From Mytilisepta virgata (taxonomy: Eukaryota > Mollusca > Bivalvia > Mytilida > Mytilidae), in contig CM051517.1 in assembly GCA_028015205.1 (NCBI GenBank), positions 41,303,135 to 41,367,134 of the forward strand: a stretch of DNA of 64,000 nucleotides. The letters run 5' to 3'. The position numbers and the translations under genes are program-made. Below are positions 1-12,300 of this stretch, one piece after another. Within the stretch, counting starts at the first letter, position 1. Each line of letters starts with the position of its first letter. The notes beneath the pieces were generated by a model. The model saw only the letters and a list, made by a program, of their open reading frames with translations, was not told where the DNA came from and ran no database searches.

Positions 1-1943
1 GAGGGTTTATTTTGAGTGTCCATGTTGAACAACTTTCTAGAAGACCACTAAATTGCAAATGTGTGTCAAAACTATCCGCCATAGTGATATTCAGATATAT
101 AGTATTTTGCTGTAACTTATTTGGTTATTATTCACAAATCTTTAAAGAAAAGGGGGTGGGGGGTGCTCCTACTCCTAACGGCTGATCGTTAACTTGTTGG
201 GAATAAAAATTTATCAGCTTGGGTATATATAATTGATCAGTTGCATAATCTACATTTTGCGAAGATTATATCAGCTGCGAAATATAGTTGATCTGTATTA
301 GGGTCTGAAATTGTGAGTGAAAATTCAGTAGCCCTACTCTTTTACTAGCCTTACATTATCATTATAAAGAAAAGGACCAGATTTGGGGAAAAAATTGTTG
401 ATGGAAAATACAGACCAAAAATAGGGTATCTAGCATTAAGGATTGACTGTAATTTTTTTTTCAGTCTATGAAGAAATAACCTCATTCACGTGGTGCACAC
501 TAAATAACCCGGGGTTATTACGAATAGACTGAAAACAAAATTACAGTCATTCCTTATAATTTAATTCCAACTGTTGTTTTGGCCAATCAAATGATGCGTT
601 ATATCTAATATTAAATTATATACTTATAAACTATTATATTTTGTTGCCACTAACAAATTAATTTTGAAATGCGAGTTGATGGTGATGAACAAAAAGAAAT
701 TGAACAATGCTTACCAAAATAATCGGTCTCTAGGAACATTTTTTTTTATCGTAACTTGAAATATATAAGATAATGAGATCAACTGTATTTCTAAGGCAAT
801 CTTGATAGTGTGGTGCAATAGCCTATGTTTTTGTTGGGTGAAAGTTTTGACACAAGTTTGGAACGCTTCATCATTAGTTGTTGAGCATGTGTTAAAAAGA
901 GAAACTACCAACGATCTGTTAGGCCAAGTCATTACTTATCTCCAGGGGCGGGTCGGCAAAACATTATTTCATGGATAGAAAAAAAGCGTGACCCCTTTAA
1001 AGAAGTTACCTAAAAATTTGTGCCCCCTTTCATAAATATCAAAAGTTTATTACTCCCCCCCCCCTTTTCAAAACTATGATAGTATATCACACTGTGATGT
1101 CTTTTTTGTGTTTTTATGTTTATAAGATATCTCAGTCGTGGATTAAATATATATTATTTTTATTGTCTTTGCTGTTGAACTGAAATAAAATTGAAGTATA
1201 CATTCAAGAAAGACAAGAGAGTAAGAAGAACTCAACTAAATTTGAAATAAAAAATATCCATCGATTTACTGTCCATTAATAAATATATTAAAAATAGATA
1301 AAACAAAAATAAAAATTACACTATGACACTAGAACTTCTTGGGGTCTTGTGGGGTGCAGGGGGGTTTAGGGTGATTTAGACATAATAAAAGTCAGAAGTC
1401 CTCATAAAAGTCTTTTTTTAAACTTGATTACGAGATTTGGAAAATATACTCATCTAAACTGTGAAACTAGCCAAAATATCGATAATTGCTCGTTGAATAT
1501 TGACGCTAAATTACAGTGAACATGAAATTGCAAGTAATACACATAATAAATGCAAAATCGTTTGCTTCTTCAAATAGTTTAAATACAACAATTTCATTTT
1601 GATAAAAAAAAAAAGGAAAAGCGTCAGAAACTAAATAAGAATTACATACAACCTTTGCGTATTTACAAAAATTTACATTAACAGAGAAAGATAAGTCAAA
1701 TCATTCTAGTCTACACGGAGACGGGCATTTGAGTGCATTCTAACTAATCTACACATTCTGGGTATTCCAGTGCGGCCCAATCATTTTATCAAGATTTTAG
1801 AGGACTGCAAAATATCATATTGTGAATTTCAATTTTCAATTAAATGTAAAAATAAAACCTTGTCAAAATCAAAATCCATGTTTATCAGAGAGAAACTGTC
1901 AAAACCTTTTTATCTCCAACTGTAATGCATTATTACTATAAGA
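1..1943. other. Non-coding stretch downstream of the cGAS-like gene
   Basis: No credible exon was seen. The stretch is AT-rich with short homopolymer runs, such as a C-run near 1056-1067 and A-runs near 1605. The only structured item is the fold-back element at 438-556, listed separately. The open frames here are short, low in complexity and have no recognisable domain. Confidence 0.6.
438..556. mobile_element. Fold-back MITE-like element, short copy
   Basis: The ends are inverted repeats of one another: AAGGATTGACTGTAAT at the left matches, with one change, the reverse complement of the last bases, and both arms contain TTTTCAGTCTAT. Inside the left arm is CACGTGGTGCACAC. The partner half of that inner palindrome is missing, so this copy has lost its centre. 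The same element with the full palindrome lies at 46079-46227. Sequence to the right, through the phrase CCAATCAAATGA, is also shared by both loci, so the repeat unit is wider than the hairpin. Confidence 0.7.
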
Positions 1944-3425
1944 TTACTTCAATAATTTTGTAAGCGCTGGAAATTCAGCAAGGAAGGGCTTGCGTAACAT
2001 TTCATATTCTTCATATGGTATCCACTGTATTTTCGAAAGGAATGGTTTGGTAACTTTCCTCAATTCTGCAATATTTGACCAGTTTGGATTTTTCTCTCGT
2101 ACATGTTTTTCTACCTTAGCCTCTATGTCATCAATGAAATCATGCATTAAATTAAGGTGTTGGTCTAGAGGGAGAACACGTTCGATCAATTCCATGCTTG
2201 ACTTCCATGTCGCAAAATCAGAGATTTGGTTTGTGTATATTTTGAAATTTGGAGGGATCGACATTTTCTCCAAAATTTCACATAAAAGCTGAAATATTCT
2301 TCTGTGATGTTCAAAAAGGATGGCCATGACAGCATGAGACCTTGTTTTCAAATGGTCAGCCCTTTTCCAACCAAATATATTTATATCTTTCATAAAGTAT
2401 TCTTCCACGGTAGCTGTATCTAGACAATCTAAAATATAGCGTAGCATATCAATAGCACAGGCTTTCTTTGCGCTCCGTTGGTCACACTTTTCAATATGTC
2501 TCATCATTGTTGTTTTCACCATATATGAGGGCAATCCATGGTAGCTTTTTAAGACGTATTTTAAAAATTTATGGCAATTTTTGTGGATAGGATCGGATGC
2601 TTTAAGTATTGAAACTTCATAAGGTGCAAAATCAACCAGCCAACAACCACAACCTTCATCTGCCTCATTTTTCTGACACCCCTTTGGAACCAAATAGCAT
2701 TTCTGGTTTTCTGTAAAAGCTCTCCTTCGATTTAGTGAATCGTGAAGTAATGTATTTCCAAGCCGTTTTTCTAAATCCTCGATCTGACATTGATCAATTT
2801 CTAGTGATGGCATAGTATCGACACTAATATCTAACTTATCTTTCCACAGAAGCATCATGTTCCATGCTTCTATCTCATATTCTCCTACAAGCTGAAGCAT
2901 TATATGCTCATATTCTGGTTTTTCAAGGACCGACAAATCTCGTTTTACAATTTTGATATTACTGGATGAACTGAGTGGATCCTTTAATTTTTGCAAGAAG
3001 GAAAGAAAATACTGCCGCAAGTTCCATGAGTGTAATTGTTGACCTCTAAAATAGTCCTTCCATTTCACATTTAGATCATCGGAAAATACTTTAACAAAAC
3101 CCGTTTTGCATCCCTCTTCAAGACGGAAGTGTTTTGTAGGTAAATCCTTTAAATTGAGAATCATCATAAAATCGAATTCATTTGGAGATTCCAGCCTACT
3201 CCCTTCCTCCATACTACCAACGGATTCTACTCTAGATAAGTTAAACTCGCCTTTCTTGCTGAGTGCTTTCTCCCATACTTTTTGTATTAGGTCTTTTGTC
3301 TCTTTCCTGATTTCTTCAATTTCCTCTTTTTTCGTTGTTATTTGAACTTTTTGCATAACATATTCAAAATACTCTTCAAATTTGTTAGGATACTTGTCTA
3401 TAGAAAACATTGCTGTCGATGACAT
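1944..3425 (-). CDS. cGAS-like receptor / Mab-21 family nucleotidyltransferase
   Basis: Predicted 493-residue protein of the cGAS/Mab-21 superfamily. Members sense nucleic acid in the cytosol and make cyclic dinucleotides that activate STING. Seen in the sequence: a GS motif at 70-71, the first metal-binding acids in NEFDF (E83, D85), and the third acid in DISVDTMPSLE (D203), which aligns with ISVDITLALE of vertebrate cGAS. Also seen are YLVPK at 244-248 and an SYMVKT helix near 300-305, matching the SYHVKT region of cGAS. The HX5CCX6C zinc thumb of vertebrate cGAS is absent. About 105 residues follow the core. The open frame continues 39 codons upstream, but a good 3' splice site (CTACTTTTTCAG, exon from 3431) sits just before ATG 3425, so I start there and infer a 5'-UTR intron. 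The CDS is otherwise one exon. Bivalves are known to have many such genes. The family call is firm, but ligand and product cannot be told from sequence. Confidence 0.9.
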   Translation of the reverse strand: MSSTAMFSIDKYPNKFEEYFEYVMQKVQITTKKEEIEEIRKETKDLIQKVWEKALSKKGEFNLSRVESVGSMEEGSRLESPNEFDFMMILNLKDLPTKHFRLEEGCKTGFVKVFSDDLNVKWKDYFRGQQLHSWNLRQYFLSFLQKLKDPLSSSSNIKIVKRDLSVLEKPEYEHIMLQLVGEYEIEAWNMMLLWKDKLDISVDTMPSLEIDQCQIEDLEKRLGNTLLHDSLNRRRAFTENQKCYLVPKGCQKNEADEGCGCWLVDFAPYEVSILKASDPIHKNCHKFLKYVLKSYHGLPSYMVKTTMMRHIEKCDQRSAKKACAIDMLRYILDCLDTATVEEYFMKDINIFGWKRADHLKTRSHAVMAILFEHHRRIFQLLCEILEKMSIPPNFKIYTNQISDFATWKSSMELIERVLPLDQHLNLMHDFIDDIEAKVEKHVREKNPNWSNIAELRKVTKPFLSKIQWIPYEEYEMLRKPFLAEFPALTKLLK

Positions 3426-3430
3426 TTTTT

Positions 3431-3442
3431 CCTGAAAAAGTA
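3431..3442 (-). promoter_or_regulatory. Predicted 3' splice site before the cGAS-like start codon
   Basis: On the minus strand CTACTTTTTCAG precedes GAAAAAATG, a pyrimidine-rich tract ending in CAG six bases before the chosen start. It implies that the hydrophobic N-terminal extension encoded further upstream is intronic and not a signal peptide. The upstream 5'-UTR exon and its donor were not identified. Confidence 0.55.
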
Positions 3443-3924
3443 GTTTATTATCATTATAATTCCGTATTTTTAATTTCCTATTGCTGCAACAGTTTGCGTC
3501 TGAATAAATTAATGGGAAATATAAAAATAAAATATACAACAAATGTATCGTATTGGATACTTCCAGATAAATTGTATACCTTACCTAAAAACTATAAGAA
3601 GAACAACCTTTCAGTAAGATTGCACTTAATACCATGTACGTTTTATAATATTATTTATTTAAATCTGTGACGTTCTATCTAAGGAAGAAGAATTTCCTTG
3701 TTATTTTTTTACAGTTCATTTGTTGAAGGTACTGTGAAGGCTATATTCAATATCGACAAAACAACAAGAAAATGGGCAAATTACATAATACCAAATCCAA
3801 AGGCAAAGCGAATTAGTGAGACCACTAACATAGCAAACAAATACCACAAAGACATAGCCAAAAGAGTATAATAGACCAACCAGAAAAAGACACAACAAAA
3901 GTAAAGCAATTTCAATGTAAACTA

Positions 3925-5064
3925 GATATAATTGTTACGCAAAGCGTAATGGATGCTGCCCCAACGTTCCCATTGCCACAGGGGCTCCCTGAATTTTTCG
4001 AATATGGCCGATTGAAAAAACTTGTTGTGAGCTATTTTTAAACCAAGTTTCAAGTCTCTACGGCCATCTAATTTTTTTCCATTTTTTTTTTGCTGTTTCC
4101 ATGGCAACGGCGGCCATTTTGAATATTCCAGAGTCAAAACATCTACATATACTTGTCTACCATCTATTAAATTTGGAGTAGAACAATATTGTTCTAGAAT
4201 GTTCCACGTAATACATTTATGTTTCTTTTGAAACCCCTACATCTTTTGATCTCCTTAAAACATACTTCTTAAGAAACAACAAACATTGGGCTATATCTGT
4301 ATAAAATATTGAAATCATCAGATATAATCGTTACGCACAGCGTAACAGATGTTCCCCGAATGTTCCCATTGCTACAGGGGTTCCTAATATCAATTTCTAC
4401 GGCACCCTAAAAAAATAAGTTTTTAATTTTTTTGGAAATTTTTCGTATTTTTGCTGTTTCCATGGCAACGGCGACCATTTTGAAAATTTCCGAGTCAAAA
4501 AGCATATATCTACGCATACTTGTCTAACATCATATAACATTTGGAGTTTTGGAATGGCTAGGACACATAGGCCAGTATTGTTCTAGAATGTTCCATGAAA
4601 CTTCTACCTATTTTTATCCCCCTAAAAGAAAAAGTGGGTATCATTTGGAGAATCAATAAACACGTGGCTATATCTGTATAAAATATTGAAACCATCGAGT
4701 AAACGTTTTCCGAGAAGTTCGTGGAAATTTTTTACATTTTGGCTGTTTCCATGGCAACGGCAGCCATGTTGGATTTCTTAATAATTATGACGAGGCACAG
4801 CTCAGCTGACCCTTGATTTTTGTGCCAATTGTGCCAATTGTGGTCGCCAGCCCTTCAGCCGTTTTGATTTGTATTCCAATTTTTACGATTTTTTTCTACT
4901 TTGACAGCCGACATTTTGAAAATGGCCTGCGACCGGAAGTTCTCGACACGACGAGACACAGCTCCAGGTGACACTTGATTTTTGTGCCAATTTTGGTCGC
5001 GAACCCTTCAGCCGTTTTCGAAAACACTCGCGGGCAAAACTCGGTCGGACGACAGGATAAACGG
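3925..5064 (+). repeat. Tandem repeat: two units of about 390 bp plus a partial third
   Basis: Unit 1 runs from 3925 and unit 2 from 4321 (period 396). Each opens with GATATAAT(T/C)GTTACGC, which contains the small palindrome TTACGC-n3-GCGTAA. Each then carries TTCCCATTGC(C/T)ACAGGGG, a central GCTGTTTCCATGGCAACGGC block followed by GGCCATTTTG-like sequence, and ends in CTATATCTGTATAAAATATTG. A third GCTGTTTCCATGGCAACGGC block near 4741 starts a diverged partial unit. That unit carries GACGAGGCACAG and TTCAGCCGTTTTCGAAAAC and ends near 5060. Related sequence lies inverted at 9080-9375. No ORF of note; probably a non-autonomous element or its satellite derivative. Confidence 0.75.
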
Positions 5065-7944
5065 GCTAAAAAAATATGTTCCCCACTTCATTGGGGGCTT
5101 AACTACCATAAAAAGACTCATCGAGTGATATCAAGTGCTCCGGAAGAGTAAGCATATCCTGCTCGGTAATTGTTATACATATGATGTGTTGTAATATCAT
5201 TGGTAAGAAGTATTTAATTTATGCTTTTAAATTCCAGGTAAAATTTCGCAACCAAAAGCCCCTGTACTACGTTATAAACTGAAGCAAAGTATTTCACTTT
5301 AATATATGTTGGTGAAAACCTCATCTTTTGTAGTGTCTCGTTCTCTTATAGCCCGACTTACCCTCATTATTCTGATATTAGATCATATACATAACAGATA
5401 TCGATTATTTGAACAACCTTAAATACATATTTTATACAAGGTTGTATACTTTTCTTATCACATTATAATAAACTTTTATTCAAGGGAAAATAAAGGGGGG
5501 TCATAGCAATAATGAAGTACTGAAATTAATACAAAATAAATGATGATCTTATGAAAAAAAGTTATAATAATGTTGTAATATAATATATATTAGTAAAGTG
5601 ATCCACCCAGATCAACTTTGATCAATAAAAGAAAACATAAAATAGTACGGGCAGCCTTTCGGGCAAAAATTAACAAAATTTAAAAAACAAACATCAAAAA
5701 CGAAAACAAACATAAAAAAATGTACAAAATGACGTTATCTGAGTTCATTTTTATTAATTTTCTATTGTGTACGCTAAACTTACCCTCAACCCTCAAAATT
5801 GTATTACTGCTTCCATACACGTAACTGATATGAGAACTCGTAAAACTATTTTTGAACAACGCATTTAATTTATAAAATGTGGCTTTATAGGTATTCAATA
5901 AATCTTGTTGTATTTAAAACAAACATTTCTTTTCTACCTGTAATATATCCTAAAAACAGTGCATCGAACATATACTTATTAAGGAGAATACACTATTATT
6001 TTTCACTTTTTTCACTTGTTTGTATAGTATTTAAACTGTAGTATTTTGCCATATTACTCCCAATATTCAGTCCAGTACTTTCAGATTAGAAAAAAATCAA
6101 ATGTTTATTTGCTCATTATTATCTTCTTCTTTTTTTAACTTGATGCCCGGACACAATTTTTAAATGGGACCATGTCAAAAGACAAAAATACTAAAGTTTG
6201 GCCTTGCAGTTTCAGCGGAGAAGATTTTTAGATTGAACAGGCAAACTTGCCCTTCTGGAGCTCCTAATGTCACTTCTAGCTTATTGTTGAAGTTAAAATT
6301 GCAAGTGCTTTAGTTTTATGTGTCTTGTTCTGATTCTAGTTGGTCTGCTCTGCTTTTTTTACCACTTTGGTGGGCATAATCGACATAACTTTTGTAGTGC
6401 TTGTTTTGCTGTGTTAGTGTTCAGACGAATTCGCCTTATCTTTCGATTCTATCCTTGTGGAATTTGCCCTCGGTATTGTTTTTCTAGATATTGTAATTTT
6501 TCATTTTTTTCGTTATTTTTTCCCGCTTTAGTAAGGTCCGTGATATTAGTCAAATGTCCGAATCCTTTGACACAGTTTCAGAAAGAAACCACAAAGGATA
6601 ATTTATTAAAATTTGGTCTGAAGTGGCTCAATAGTTTTCAATTTTTCAAGTTGAAAATAATTTAATTGTATCAGGACATAATGTCAATAAAGATTCATAA
6701 CACAGATCTGGACTAACCTTTGGCATGTAGATCATACATACAATTTAAAGTTTCTTTGGTAACGTTACAAGTTTAAAAGAAATCTCCAATAACTTCAATA
6801 TGAGAGTCGTTATATGATTCTGGTCGAATTAACTGTCTTTCTGGGAATTCTGTTAGAAATGGAGGTATTTTTTTTTATCTGTTATAATTTTCGAATACAT
6901 CTTTGCAATAATTTTACTAAATATGGTAATCTAAGAAAGACTTGGACTTGAGAAAGCTTTCACAAAAATGGCAAAATAAGTGATATTAAAAGTCATCTCA
7001 CATGAAAAACGAGGATTTTTTAATATTGTAGTTAATGTGACAATTATACATAGAATTTTTAAAAAAAAGGTATCTGACGAAAAGTAAACTCGGGTACTTA
7101 ATTTGTTACGTATATAGTTGTTGCGTAGCAGAAAACTCTATTTTTGGAATGACCTATTTTTTAAAATTAGGATTAAATGAATTAAAAAGCAAAGAAATAA
7201 AAAATCCAAGACTTTCTGCTTATTTTATACTTTCGAAAAGCTGGGCAATATAGGAAATATTTAATTTAATTAAGCATGTGGTGTAGCTTTTCGACCATCG
7301 CGAAAAAAGGTCAGTTGAATGGTCAATACAAAGACTGCCTAGAGACAGGTTTTGTAATTCTCAACACATCTTTTTGGATCCAACGTTAATTGTATTCATT
7401 AATACAGACGATCTGCAATACACCGTGGGACAGATAGTGTCAATTGTAGCAGAAATATGTCGTCATCTAACTAGAAGTGACATGTCGTAATTAGTCTTTT
7501 TATTGTGGCGAGTGCTATTGTACCTTTTTGTCAGTAACGACTTGTTAATTCATGTTGTAAGATGTATATGGAGTAAAGAAATAAGGAAATACAAATGTGA
7601 ACGATGTCCGAGACATTACAACTAAACTGATTCAGCAGTATTCGATCGAACAAAGCCCATTCAGCATAAACCAATCTGAAAACTGAGATTAGCTGTGAAT
7701 CGTATAAGAAGACTTCTACAATTGATATTGTCCTGCTCTGAAAAATACTTTTATATTTATAATAAAGTACAAAAGTGCAGATTGAATCTAGAAAATTGAC
7801 AACAGTCCGTTATTTTCTAGATTTCTATACATTCGGAGCTATCATTCTATGAAACAGTTTTTTTTATGTATTGGCAACAAAATGTGAATCAAGAACAATA
7901 TTGTAAAATGTTAGTTAAAACTTAGTCATTTAAAGTGTAAACTT
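5065..7944. other. Non-coding stretch, nothing recognised
   Basis: AT-rich sequence without a convincing exon, RNA gene or repeat structure. The longest open frame, at 6318-6665 on the plus strand, is low in complexity (F- and C-rich) and resembles no family I know. Confidence 0.5.
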
Positions 7945-8232
7945 ATCTAATGTGGATTTGGAAACAAGTTATACCACATTCTTGTCCTCTTTGAGAGAGG
8001 TACCCGTATCAGCATTTTTGCCTATTCTTTTCGACTTCAACAGGGGAGTCTTCAGTGTGCTAAGAATTGTTAGCTGTTTTTCGTCCACATCCAAAGCCGG
8101 GACTAGCATCTTTTATGGGGATCATCCTAGCAAATGATGTAGACAGTGGAATTTGATCCCTTAAGTTTTCATCTCAACTGGAATCGAACCCATTAGCCAT
8201 GGCTTCATAGTCCTATGCCCTAACCATTAACA
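7945..8232 (-). mobile_element. tRNA-headed SINE candidate
   Basis: Read on the minus strand, the right end looks like a tRNA promoter. There is an A-box-like TGGTTAGGGCATAGGACT at about 8209-8229 and a B-box GGTTCGATTCC at 8180-8190, at the expected spacing. The roughly 230 bases after it are less AT-rich than the surroundings and have no long conserved ORF, as expected for a SINE body. The 3' limit near 7945 is a guess. It could also be a tRNA pseudogene fused to unrelated DNA. Confidence 0.5.
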
Positions 8233-8234
8233 AA

Positions 8235-9079
8235 ATGAAATATGCAAATTATCTAAAAATACAATATACATGTTGTCAAATATATTTTCCTGACCATCTG
8301 GAGGATTCTTATTTTTTCTACGATTATGAGGACACACTTGTGATATTTATTCTAGAAAGGACGCATTTTTATATTGCAGATAGAAGTTCTCAAGTTCTTG
8401 TGCAATTTCATTTTTTATGATTTAAACGAAAACTTGTTAGATACAAAATAAGACAGCATAAAAATCCTATTTTACTGTCTGCATGTTCTTTTAGGTTTGT
8501 AAAAGTGATCTAAAAGTGATCATTAAATTGTAAATCCATCTGTTTTCAATTCTACATAATATCAGCCATTAAACTTCCTATAACGACATTTTCAAGTGGA
8601 AATAAGTAGTTACATAACTACATCTTATTTTCAGAACATTATTATGAAGTAAATAAATCTGGTGACCTAAGTTTACCTTCCTGTATTCAATCTTTAACTC
8701 CTATATTGCTGTTTTTAAATGACAACAAAATTAAGAGTTGTTAGAGTTACGAAATGTTGCACGTCTTCTAAATGCTTATTTATGTCATCTGTAGATTCTA
8801 AATAATCACAAAGCTCTATCGATTTTAATACTAAAATTGCTTTCAGTGACGAGATCTGTAAAACTGACGGAATCTTATATTACAATTATCAGTAGATGAA
8901 AATAAGGAAATGTTGTCTTTTAATTTTTTTTAATTTGGACACCATGTTTTGACAAGTTAAAAAAAAACAAATAATGAAATATGAAAAACAGAGTTTAACT
9001 GAATAGAATGTACAGAATATGTATTTTATGTAATATGTCATTCTTGTTTTTACTTCATTTCTTCACTATTATTATTACT
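8235..9079. other. Non-coding stretch, nothing recognised
   Basis: AT-rich spacer between the SINE candidate and the inverted repeat-family copy. No supported feature. Confidence 0.5.
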
Positions 9080-9375
9080 GCTCTTTCTCCAGTAACTGTT
9101 TTGTGCGCGAGTGTTCTCGAAAACGGTTCAATCGATTGAAACCAAATATAACACCATTTGAAATTGTGCCTCGTCATAATAAAAACATCCAAAATGGCCG
9201 CCATTTTCAAAATGACAGCCTTCAAAGTTTTAAAAGATTCTTTAAAAATAGAAAACAATTCTGGATAGCTCTAATTTTTGCGTAGAAATGTTCAGCACCA
9301 TCGAAAATCAAAGATGGCCGCCGTATAAGTTGAAAAAATCGGAAAAAAATTATTCAAATTTTTAAATTCCTACTT
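9080..9375 (-). repeat. Inverted relative of the 3.9-5.1 kb repeat family
   Basis: On the minus strand this contains TTATGACGAGGCACAATTTC, ACCGTTTTCGAGAACACTCG and two GGCGGCCAT(T/C)TT-type blocks. The same phrases occur in the plus orientation around 4780-5040. The two loci therefore hold opposite-orientation copies of one dispersed family. Confidence 0.6.
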
Positions 9376-12300
9376 GCTTAATGGCAATGGGAGCACGGGG
9401 AAACATCTGTTATACTGTGCATCATGTTCAATTAGTACTAGTTATTATTATTATTCTATCTCAGATTTGTATTCATTTGCATGTATATATACATGTAGAT
9501 ATCATAGCTTGCCCTGTCAAGAAACACTTAGCTGGTTTTGGATATAAAAACAGCAAGACATTTTTTTTAAATGATGTTAAATTTTCCTAAAAATATCATT
9601 ATCATAACATGACAAAAGAAATTGTTACTTATAACCACAGTAAACGACCCTGCTCTTATATTTATTAATCTAATCTGTCGATTTGAACACAGTCATCAAA
9701 ATTATACGGAGACGCCAATACAGTGTAATTGAATGTTACACTAATTCCAATAGAGTTTGGAGAAATCGGCCGTGGATAAGTTATTGGCGTCAGGCAAAAT
9801 ATTATGTCATTTGTTAAGAGGAACCAGAACGCAATCATACACGTCAGAATAATGAGTTAAAATAGAACCATCTATCGTACGTCAAATGATTTTTCTTCTT
9901 CCTATTAAACCGATAGTACTCTGGATTGTTGATGGAACTACAAGTATCAATTGAGCATAGAAGCAACTCGTTATTATCGTTCTGAGTATAGATAGGAAAA
10001 TAAATGAAACTTCAAACATTTTCTCTCAATCGATCGCCTTCTGACATATCATACAGACAAATTAATATCATTGTCTAAAAAGACGCAATCTAAGACATTC
10101 TACAGAGCTAATTTTGATATTTCCATTATGATTTTTGCAACTAAAAAAAGACGAATCGCAGTAGTTAAAAGCAGAGATCTCCATTTCCACAACAATCTAA
10201 ATCGGACTGTCATTTTCCATTTTTTTATGGACAAACATTACTACATTAAGTGATACCAATGATAAGAAATATTGAATCGACGCCAGGAATCCGCATTCGA
10301 CTTATGGAAAAAATGTAAATAACTTAGTGCGACAACTTTTTTCATGGAAAAGAATCTTTCGTTACACTAAAAATGAAATTGGTAGAGCATTATAAACTAT
10401 AAGTAACCTCTATTGGCATATATCAGTATACATTTTTATTTCTGTGTTCGATCCAACGGTATGGTGTCTAATCGACTCCTTGGCATGTACGTTTTAGTAT
10501 GTATAAAATATTATATTCAAACAGCATTCAAAGAAAGATGACCTTTAAAGTCTATTTTTTATAATCCAAAAAAAAAAAAAAAAAACAAAAACAAAAAACA
10601 CACACAGTTACATAAGTGTGTATCTAAGCTAGCTATACAGTATTGACCAGCACACTTTAACCCTGCTATCTACATTTCTACCCTTTCTCTTCTTTTTATT
10701 TGTTCAAGATTGCGATCACCTTGTTGGTTTTCATACTGCATTGAGTTTTATCGTGCGTATAGAATAGATAAGGGGATAGGTTTGGGTATCTCACCACTTT
10801 GTAGTGTTTGTACCAAGTCAAGACTAAGTCCGGACTCATGTTTTGTGTTTATATTTGGTTCACCTCATGTTATGTTCGGAAAGGATAGATGTTGTTTGTT
10901 GATTAGTTGATTGTTTACCTTTGCTTGGATCATTTGTTCTGAATATTGGACTTTTTTGTCGTCAGCTTTATCACGAATCATTTAAAGTTCTTAAAACAGT
11001 GATACATGAATACCGGGTAGAATAATTTAAATTGTAAAATCGTATTTTATTGTCTTTAATAATAATTCTGCTCTTTGGTCGGGTTGTTGTCTCTGACACA
11101 TTCCCCGTTTCAATTCTCTATTCTACCTTATAGAACTTTAAAGAAATAAGATTTCAAACATGATGTTACAATGTACAATTTAATTGTATTAAAAACCGAC
11201 AAAAGTAATTTTATTCATTTATACCATATTTATCTAAAGTAAATTTACACCTGCACTTTTCTTCATAGAAACAATTATTGCAGTAATAAAAGTTCGACCT
11301 TGTCGTCGTGAAATATAGAAATATTTGAAGGTCTTTTTATTTATGGAAATGCAATGCCATAATGTAGTTTTATTCTTTTATTTTTCAATTATCATGGCTG
11401 CATTCATCCGGGATTTCCTTGGGGGAAGACATTCATCTTCTGAAGTAGCTATTGTTTCGTTTTATCTTATGATGATGCAAAAGTTCTTTGTGATGATATA
11501 AATATTTTCCTTAATGCTTGTTAAAACTATATATTGAAGAGCAATATTAAGAAAGTTCCAATTCAAAGATTTTATTACACATTATATTTTAATGAATCAT
11601 ACAGAAATTGTCAAGAGAATTCAGGTACATGTGTCTTCTAAGGGAAAACATTTTATAGAATTCTGCTGCTCTGTACGAACATTGTATTTATGTTTGTATG
11701 TTATGTTACTGAAATTTATACATTACTTTAATCCTTAAAATTCATAGCTTAAAATATTCATCAAGCTTTAGAGAATGCAAAGACATTTCTCCTTGGGAAA
11801 TCTTAAGAAACAACGGGTTTTTCTTGTGAAATTTAAGAGACAAATCCAACGTTATTTCTATACACTTTGAGTGAATTCACCGATATTATATATTTTTCTA
11901 CCTGTTTTGTTCCCGTGTCATATCCCCACAAAATGTGAAAATACTAAAAAATATTTCCAAAATCCAGAACATACCACGTGCCTAAACTTACAAAAATATT
12001 TTATTTTTAAAACAGATATCCCTATTTCAATTTTTTCTGTAGTTTCTACAAAAACATTCTACATATCATTTCAATGCAATCTGTACATGTATATTCTAAC
12101 AAGGAATGGCTCAGCAACAATGATCAAGCCAGAAATCCGAAACAATAGCCAAAAGGGTATAGGAGATTCAAACCCAAAACGTAGATGTCCAAAACCACCT
12201 ATGGGCATAGCTCTTACTGTATGAATTCATGCCCACCAAAAACATTCTACGAGACGGGTTGCGATGCATTATTTTACTGTCATGTATATCGATTTTACTA

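Noticed and set aside
1990..2292. Plus-strand open frame over the cGAS-like gene
   Set aside because: Antisense shadow of the real minus-strand coding exon; no domain.
3426..3542. N-terminal extension of the cGAS-like ORF that looks like a signal peptide
   Set aside because: A strong 3' splice site lies between it and ATG 3425, and family members are cytosolic. The extension is probably intron.
6318..6665. 115-codon plus-strand frame
   Set aside because: Phenylalanine- and cysteine-rich low-complexity translation, with no motif and no splice or homology support.
11871..12224. 117-codon plus-strand frame
   Set aside because: Composition follows the AT-rich background; no recognisable domain or splice context.
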